A DNA stretch of 64,000 nucleotides. Source: Lantana camara. Taxonomy: Eukaryota > Streptophyta > Magnoliopsida > Lamiales > Verbenaceae. Location of the stretch: the NCBI GenBank assembly GCA_037501455.1, contig CM074858.1:43645001-43709000 (forward strand), in the 5' to 3' direction. Below the pieces are notes generated by a model. It was not told the origin of the DNA and made no database searches. It saw only the letters and a program-made list of their open reading frames with translations. Below are positions 58,663-64,000 of this stretch, in pieces (within the stretch, counting starts at the first letter, position 1; each line of letters begins with the position of its first letter). The position numbers and the translations under genes are program-made.

Positions 58663-60651
58663 TGTTGCAAAACACAAAAGAGTTGAGCAGCGGAAGTTTA
58701 AAATTTTTCCAAAATTTTAATTGTTGTCTTGCAATTTCGTATCATATCGTAGGGTGTTTTAGAAACTTATAAAGGTAGAAGCTTTCTAGTGATGTCATAA
58801 CCACCTAACGGACACCCTTCAAGCGAAATCCCTCGAACATCCTTCGAATTAGACTCCAAATTAGAAGCCCTCCAAAGAGTATCCACACCAGTCCTAGAAC
58901 ACGATCAAGCAAGTGAGAATACTAGTTCTATGGCTTGTGTTTATCTAAGATTTACTTTGAAACTTTTCTTTTGGATTTTCTCAAAAACTTAACACTTCTC
59001 GAGTGTTGGTCTAAAGAATAAGAGAAGCACCACCCCTTGTATTTATACAAGGTGGTTCGAACTCCCCAGGGTTTCAAAAACCTAGTGGACTTTGTTTTCT
59101 TGCTCAGTAATTAATTTAATTGGAATAATAAGTTCTGAACTTATTCTGAACTTATTCTCTAAGTCTTTGCAAGAACAATTTTCTCTCTCCTACAATAGGA
59201 AGTTGGACTTTTCAACTTTCCTAAAGTTTAAAGTCAAGATTCAATAAATAATTTAATTCCCAATTAATTATTTATTAGGTTAAGTCTATTTGAGAATAGT
59301 CTTAACAATTAATTCATAATTAATTAAAAGACCAAAATTAATTAATTACAATTTAAATAATTAATTTTAGAAAAGAATTCGCGTGCGGAATAAACCACAT
59401 GCACGAGGCCACGCGTGAAGCCACGTGTGCATGACATGTGGTAGCCATGGGTACATGACACGTGGCAGTAGTCACGTTTTATGCCTCGTTTCTACCAACT
59501 ATTTTGATCCTTCGTTAATCCAATTAACATCCTACCATAACCCTCGTGTTCTGGCATTTGTGTGTGACCCTTTAGGTTCATTATTCGATTAGCAGTGACA
59601 GTAATTAGTTAATTCCCTAATTCATTAATCACTTCACAGATCACACTACCGTAATCTAGCAATGGGTGTGTGGCCCCTAGCCGAATAAGGAAATGAATCG
59701 AAGAACCTTTCAGTCAATGAAATCAGTTAAATACGATCCTCCTACAACTCTATCTATCAATCAAGAACTAAGGCATGGGAATATTCTCAAAGCCTAAATA
59801 TTCTTGACCTTTAAAGTTAAGTTCGTTTCTTATCCATTTCGATCTCAGTCCTAGAAAACCCATTTTCTAGATGTCTTGATCTTTTATCCACCTTGGCCAA
59901 GGGTCTAATGTTTAATGGACTACGAACAACTCAATTAGTAAGAGATCATTCTTGTTCTTAACAAGTGTAGGTCCTTTATCGATTCTACTAAGTCTACGTA
60001 TGCCACTTGTGTAATCCCAACATAGGCCGTGGGTCAGGTGTCCATATGACGACACCCTTTTGAGCCTATATCAAAGATTACAGAGTTAGCTCATATGAGA
60101 CATTACAGAATCTCAAGTACAAGGATTAATAAATCACGTCATTAATCTGTGAGATATTTCCTAATGTGGAAGTTTCTGGAAACTTCCTTTCCTATTTAGG
60201 AATGTTCTTACACGGGACATCTCAGTGATGAAGTTCTTGTAACAATCACCCTTATGTATTATGAACGCATCATCGTATGCATTTATCACTCCATGAAACT
60301 GAGTGATCCTTCAAAAGGACATAATCGCATAAGCAAGTCTTAGCAGAGTCAAGGTCGACACTCCCACTGTCTGTCGGACTCATTGACTTGGAGAAGTTTC
60401 TAATCCTCGCCTATGGAGTTAAGAACTTATTTCATGTGTCGTTCCCATAACGATAAAGTTCTGAACGGCCTCATCGGATTAGGGGAGTTCAATACATGCA
60501 AAACACAGTCAAACCCAAACAGACATAAATAAGCACATAAAGAAGTGATTGCCTATGAACAAAATCATTTCATTTATTATTCAAAGACTGTTTGTGATTT
60601 TACAAGGAAATAGTAAAGCAAACATCTGCTTTAAGGGCACTATTCCTAACA
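58663..60651 (-). mobile_element. 5' LTR of copia-2
   Basis: 1989 bp, TGTTGCAAAA...CCTAACA. The core promoter is at 59031-59055 and degenerate ACGT-core sites lie near 59395-59467. It differs from the 3' LTR by many scattered substitutions and a few small indels. Confidence 0.93.
59031..59055 (-). promoter_or_regulatory. TATA box embedded in an inverted repeat, copia-2 5' LTR
   Basis: On the minus strand TTGTATAAATACAA holds a TATAAATA box in the centre of the inverted repeat CCACCTTGTA...TACAAGGGGTG. The 3' LTR has a variant near 50945-50970. Copia-1 also pairs its TATA box with a palindrome, of different sequence. Confidence 0.55.
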
Positions 60652-62279
60652 TATAATTCAAGTGTACGTGTGATATTTGGTCGTGCAACCAAATATTAGA
60701 GCATAACTAAATCACTTAACACATAAGGTGAGCAAATTGGTATCAATTAAATCATGTAGGCACGCAAGACAATAAACAAACTCAAATTATAATTCACATA
60801 TAACATTTAATCGAAGCTCACGCAAATACATGTCAAGGAATAAGAATTCATTCACCATCAAATAATTAAGCATGTATCAAAACCATATAGGTCACGTACG
60901 GGGTCATGAAAACGAAAGGAAAGCACGGAAATGGAGTTTTAGAGTAGGGTTGAACAAAAGTTGGAAGTTACAAAACGCACAAGCTGTAAAGAAATGGAAA
61001 TATCTCGAGTTCTAGAAGTTGGAAAGGGGTTTTGTTTGTTGGATATGAAAGTAGACAAATAGATCTTTCCGATGGTATAACGCTCGAATTGTGGTTCAAA
61101 AGTATCCGAAAATGGTGTAGGTTTGAAGTTGGACAAAAGCAGTTTCGCGGTAGCTTGGCGGTGCCATATTGAAACGGCCATAACTCTCTCCTCGTGACTT
61201 ATATTGATGAGCCGTAAAAAGGAGAATGCTCTACACTTCAGGAGGTATCTTTAGATCAAAATAAAAGGAGCAAGAAAGGGGGGTCACGGGCGCGGCCAAA
61301 AATATGACGGCCGCGACCGAAGGTCAGTAGCGTTCTTTACATGATCAGCGCGGGGGTGACCCAAAACAGCCTGCGGTACGTCGCAGCCGTGCCTCTGCTA
61401 CTTAGACATTAGAAGTTTAATGAGAAAAATAGGGCAGTGGCTTAAATCGATCCGGGGACGCTAACAACACACCGAAATCAGCCGAAATCAAAGAACAACG
61501 ACAACAAGCATCAAACAAGCAAGTATTATTCACCGAACACACGAATAGGAGCACATTAAAGCACAAACCCACCAAATAATATATACATATATATACACAT
61601 TCTTGCATCAAAAATTTGAGATCCAAGTAAAGCATTCATAGATTATCACATATTTAAGCATATACACACAAAGATTCAAGTTATTAAGCAAGAATCACAT
61701 ACCCGCAAAAACCCACATTATACCTTGGAGAAAATAGATGAAGAAGAGAAGGGAGATGATGGAGAGCTTGACTCTTGAGCTTGAGGGAGGAGAATGGAGC
61801 TCGAATTTCTCGTCTTCCTTGCTTGGATGATAGCTCGTTGATGGTGGAAGAGATTGGAGGGTTTGGAACTTTGAATGAGGAGAGAAAAATGAAGAAGAAG
61901 AATGAGAAGGGGAGAGGGGTATGTGAATCGTTTAATAGAAGGAGAGAAAGAGGGGAAATCGCACTTTGGTCCTCCAAGAATTTAAGTGCGTCAATTAGGG
62001 TACCGGGGTTTAGTTGGTGAACAATTGAGGTCCGAAGCAAGGTTCGATGAGTCCAAGGATTTCATATACTTACAAATAAGTGCATAATTGAAATAAAACA
62101 TTTAATTAGAAATTAAGCATTTTATAAATGAATTTAAATAGCATAGTTAATTAAATCATATAAGTCATATAATTGAAATTGAAATTGAGTAAACATACAA
62201 AGGAAAAGAAAGTTCCTAGCTCTCAAACTCTCACGTATGGCGTGCGTACCTGAATAACCTGAAATTGCAGGGCGTTACA
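60652..62279 (-). mobile_element. LTR I, distal segment
   Basis: Resumes LTR I after copia-2 and ends GCAGGGCGTTACA at 62279. The donor CTCCAAG|GTATAATG (intron begins 61723) is preceded by a purine-rich exon 1 (GAAGAAGAG stretches). The intron 1 block with GC-rich inverted repeats is at 61282-61390. The next five bases (actag) should be its TSD, with the partner outside the window. Confidence 0.78.
61282..61390. repeat. GC-rich inverted repeats in LTR I intron 1
   Basis: Weaker than in the sister LTRs: GGTCACGGGCGCGGCC with a facing GGCCGCGACC (61283-61318), and CTGCG-GTACGT-CGCAG (61371-61386). Same relative position as the clusters in A, B, C, F and K. Confidence 0.6.
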
Positions 62280-62562
62280 ACTAGGCGAGAATCCAAGTCG
62301 TGTGTGTCCTGTATTCTGGTCTGGTATTTCTTGTGTTACACATACACTCACATTTATTTTGTTGTATGATTATGAATGATGGAGCACTATTTTGTATATG
62401 ATAGGTCGGGTGGACTATGAATACTTGATACTTGTAAATATTTTGTTACTTGGAGCTTGAAAGCTTATTGTACGTGCCATAGTTTATGAAATGCTTCCGC
62501 TTCTAATGCATTGCTCTGATTTTATTATCTCTTGGTTTATGAATGGTTTAAGGGTTAGCTCT
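62280..62562 (+). mobile_element. LTR J fragment, plus strand
   Basis: Short piece of a plus-strand gypsy-type LTR between the end of LTR I and the start of LTR K. It opens with ctaggcgagaatcc, the sequence that follows the last 3' splice site in LTRs A and H. The bases before K (gctct, 62558-62562) are the likely K TSD. Confidence 0.6.
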
Positions 62563-64000
62563 TGTAACGCCCCAGTTTTTCAGAGGTTTGAGCATGACGT
62601 ATTCGTTTACCAATGTGCGTAATTTAATTAACGATATATGCTTCATTCTTATTTCCTTTATTGATTTTATTAATTGATTGTGAATTCTTGAGACGTTTGA
62701 GCATGTGTGTTCATGTTTGATACCGTTTCTATTTGATTCGAATTTCGTTTTTCATGGAAACTTAGCATGAGTGAATTATGTGACTTATGATTATGTTTAT
62801 ATGCTCGTTGCATGATTTTATTCTCGTATGTGTGAGTTTTGGATTCTTTTGTGTGATCAGAACCGAAAAGTGGGCTAAATAGCGCACCTTGTGTTCCGGG
62901 CGGCATATCTTGATCTCGGGAACTCGGAATCGAGTTCCGTCACCTCCATTAGATCCGGATCGACGAATCGGAGACAATGGGATAAGTCTCAAATTTTTAC
63001 AAGGTTAATTGGATTGCCAAATTTTAACCGAAACAAGCCCCTTGCGCCAAAAATGACAAATAATATCTATTTCACGTTCACGGACCTATCCTAACGTTCC
63101 TAGACCCTAACCATTGACCTATACCCACTTGTACACTCTCTCTCTACCCCATATCAGTCCCCCCCACCGAACCAAACCCTCTCTCACTCACCAAACTCAG
63201 CCAAAAGAGAAGAAAGAAGGAGAAAAGGGGAGAAGAAAGGAACTATTCAAACCTTGGGGTATTTGAGCTCCTACCCCCACCATTTCTACTCCAAATTGAA
63301 AGGTATGACCATATTTGTGATGTACATCTTCTTGTAGTCATTTTGAGTAAGGATTGCATGATTTCTTCAAGTTATGATCATGTATTGACATATGGGTTGA
63401 TTAGTGAGGGTTTGGGAGAAATTGATGATTCTAGCTTGCCTTCTTGTGGATTCTTTGGATATGATGCATGTAAATTGCTCCTAAGACATCATTTTTGATG
63501 TGTATGAACTTGCTTTGGTTGTTGGATTAGAATCCATGATTTTGCCATTTATGAAATTGAAGTATTGCTTGAGCTTGCTCCATATTCATTCCTTGCATGA
63601 GTTGTTGCAACTTTGGACCATTAATTGGCTTTAAATGCATGAATTCTTGCTACCTTAACTTACCTATGTGTGTTAATTTGATGTTTATATGGTTTAGCAT
63701 GAGTTTTGCCCTGTTTGTTGTGTGTTTTTCGCCACTGACCTAAATCCAAGAGGGTGGATTTTGGAAAAATCCACGGGGTTGGATTTGAGTCAGTGGGTTT
63801 CTGACCAGAATCCATGGGGGTGGATTTTTTCCCCATGGGGGCGGATTCTTTCCAGCCTGTTTTTGTTACTCCGATTCCAATTTTCTTCGTTTGTTTGATC
63901 TTTCTCCACCTCTTTTATGACTTCTACACTATGCTAACATGTATTATTATGTGTTATGATTATGAAATGGAATTCATGACTTGAATTGATATGTTTTGGT
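62563..64000 (+). mobile_element. LTR K, 5' portion, plus strand, cut by the window edge
   Basis: Begins TGTAACGCCCCAG. A CT-rich stretch (63125-63185) and a purine-rich exon 1 (AGAGAAGAAAGAAGG) lead to a donor ATTGAAAG|GTATGA (intron begins 63303). The palindrome cluster at 63742-63847 falls in this intron. The rest of the LTR lies outside the window, and its 67-81-residue frames are not convincing. Confidence 0.78.
63742..63847. repeat. Palindrome cluster in LTR K (AATCCA-N6-TGGATT type)
   Basis: 63742-63761 (AAATCCA, core AGAGGG, TGGATTT), 63767-63786 (core CGGGGT), 63809-63826 (AATCCA, core TGGGGG, TGGATT), and a degenerate copy at 63826-63847. The three clear copies all have a six-base G-rich core. 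Confidence 0.92.

Larger units (their letters stand above)
50570..60651 (-). mobile_element. Copia-2: complete but decayed Ty1/copia retrotransposon
   Basis: 10.1-kb relative of copia-1 on the minus strand with the TSD tataa (50565-50569 and 60652-60656). The layout is identical: 5' LTR 60651-58663, PBS with one mismatch (58649-58660), 2.2-kb leader, gag-pol, polypurine tract, 3' LTR. The gag-pol is broken by stops and frameshifts, and the LTRs differ more than in copia-1, so it is older. The 3' LTR terminus reads CATTGG instead of TGTTGC, so the terminal TG is lost. Confidence 0.96.

Overview
This window is plant repeat DNA: a tower of LTR retrotransposons inserted into one another. No host protein-coding gene, rRNA gene or tRNA gene could be supported. 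The evidence for a plant is primer-binding sites matching plant initiator-methionine tRNA (TGGTATCAGAGCC), Ty1/copia and Ty3/gypsy (chromovirus-like) polyproteins, very long gypsy LTRs (2.5-4.2 kb), TRIM-type mini-elements and AT-rich non-coding sequence. The species cannot be told from the sequence.

Layout, reconstructed from LTR ends and 5-bp target-site duplications (TSDs). A plus-strand LTR 'J' (62280-62562 visible) is split by a minus-strand LTR 'I' (49143-62279). 'I' is split by plus-strand LTR 'H' (48301-49142), and H by a minus-strand gypsy element whose 5' LTR is 'G' (30002-48300). The leader of that element is split by another minus-strand element with 5' LTR 'E' (571-29935; its body runs off the left edge). 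E is split by solo LTR 'F' (1542-27502, TSD ctaac). F is split by 'C' (2276-25002, TSD tgacc), a non-coding element with two LTRs. C is split by copia-1 (2382-12407, TSD gacaa; intact 1306-residue gag-pol) and by solo LTR 'D' (15387-19545, TSD aatca).

On the right side, LTR G holds gypsy 'B' (31762-46600, TSD tttaa), a decayed chromovirus-like gag-pol on the minus strand. B is interrupted by a TRIM (42615-43105, TSD gagtt) and by a chimeric insert (34680-38912, TSD gttca) made of a foreign gypsy 5' LTR plus gag joined to a tandem TRIM array. LTR I holds copia-2 (50570-60651, TSD tataa), a decayed relative of copia-1. LTR 'K' (62563 to the right edge) lies inside J.

The most interesting signal is inside the gypsy-type LTRs. 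Although their bodies have diverged, most share one layout: a purine-rich first exon ending in an AAG|GTAWG-like donor; an intron carrying, in six of them, a cluster of GC-rich palindromes whose sequence is specific to each LTR; a short middle exon of about 60-76 nt ending in CAG|GTGAGG; a second intron; and a 3' splice site TTGCAG|GT preceded by a small hairpin (CAGTC-loop-GACTG) that keeps pairing where the bases change. I read this as a spliced, structured leader RNA encoded within the LTR. This is inference from sequence; no transcript or database was consulted.
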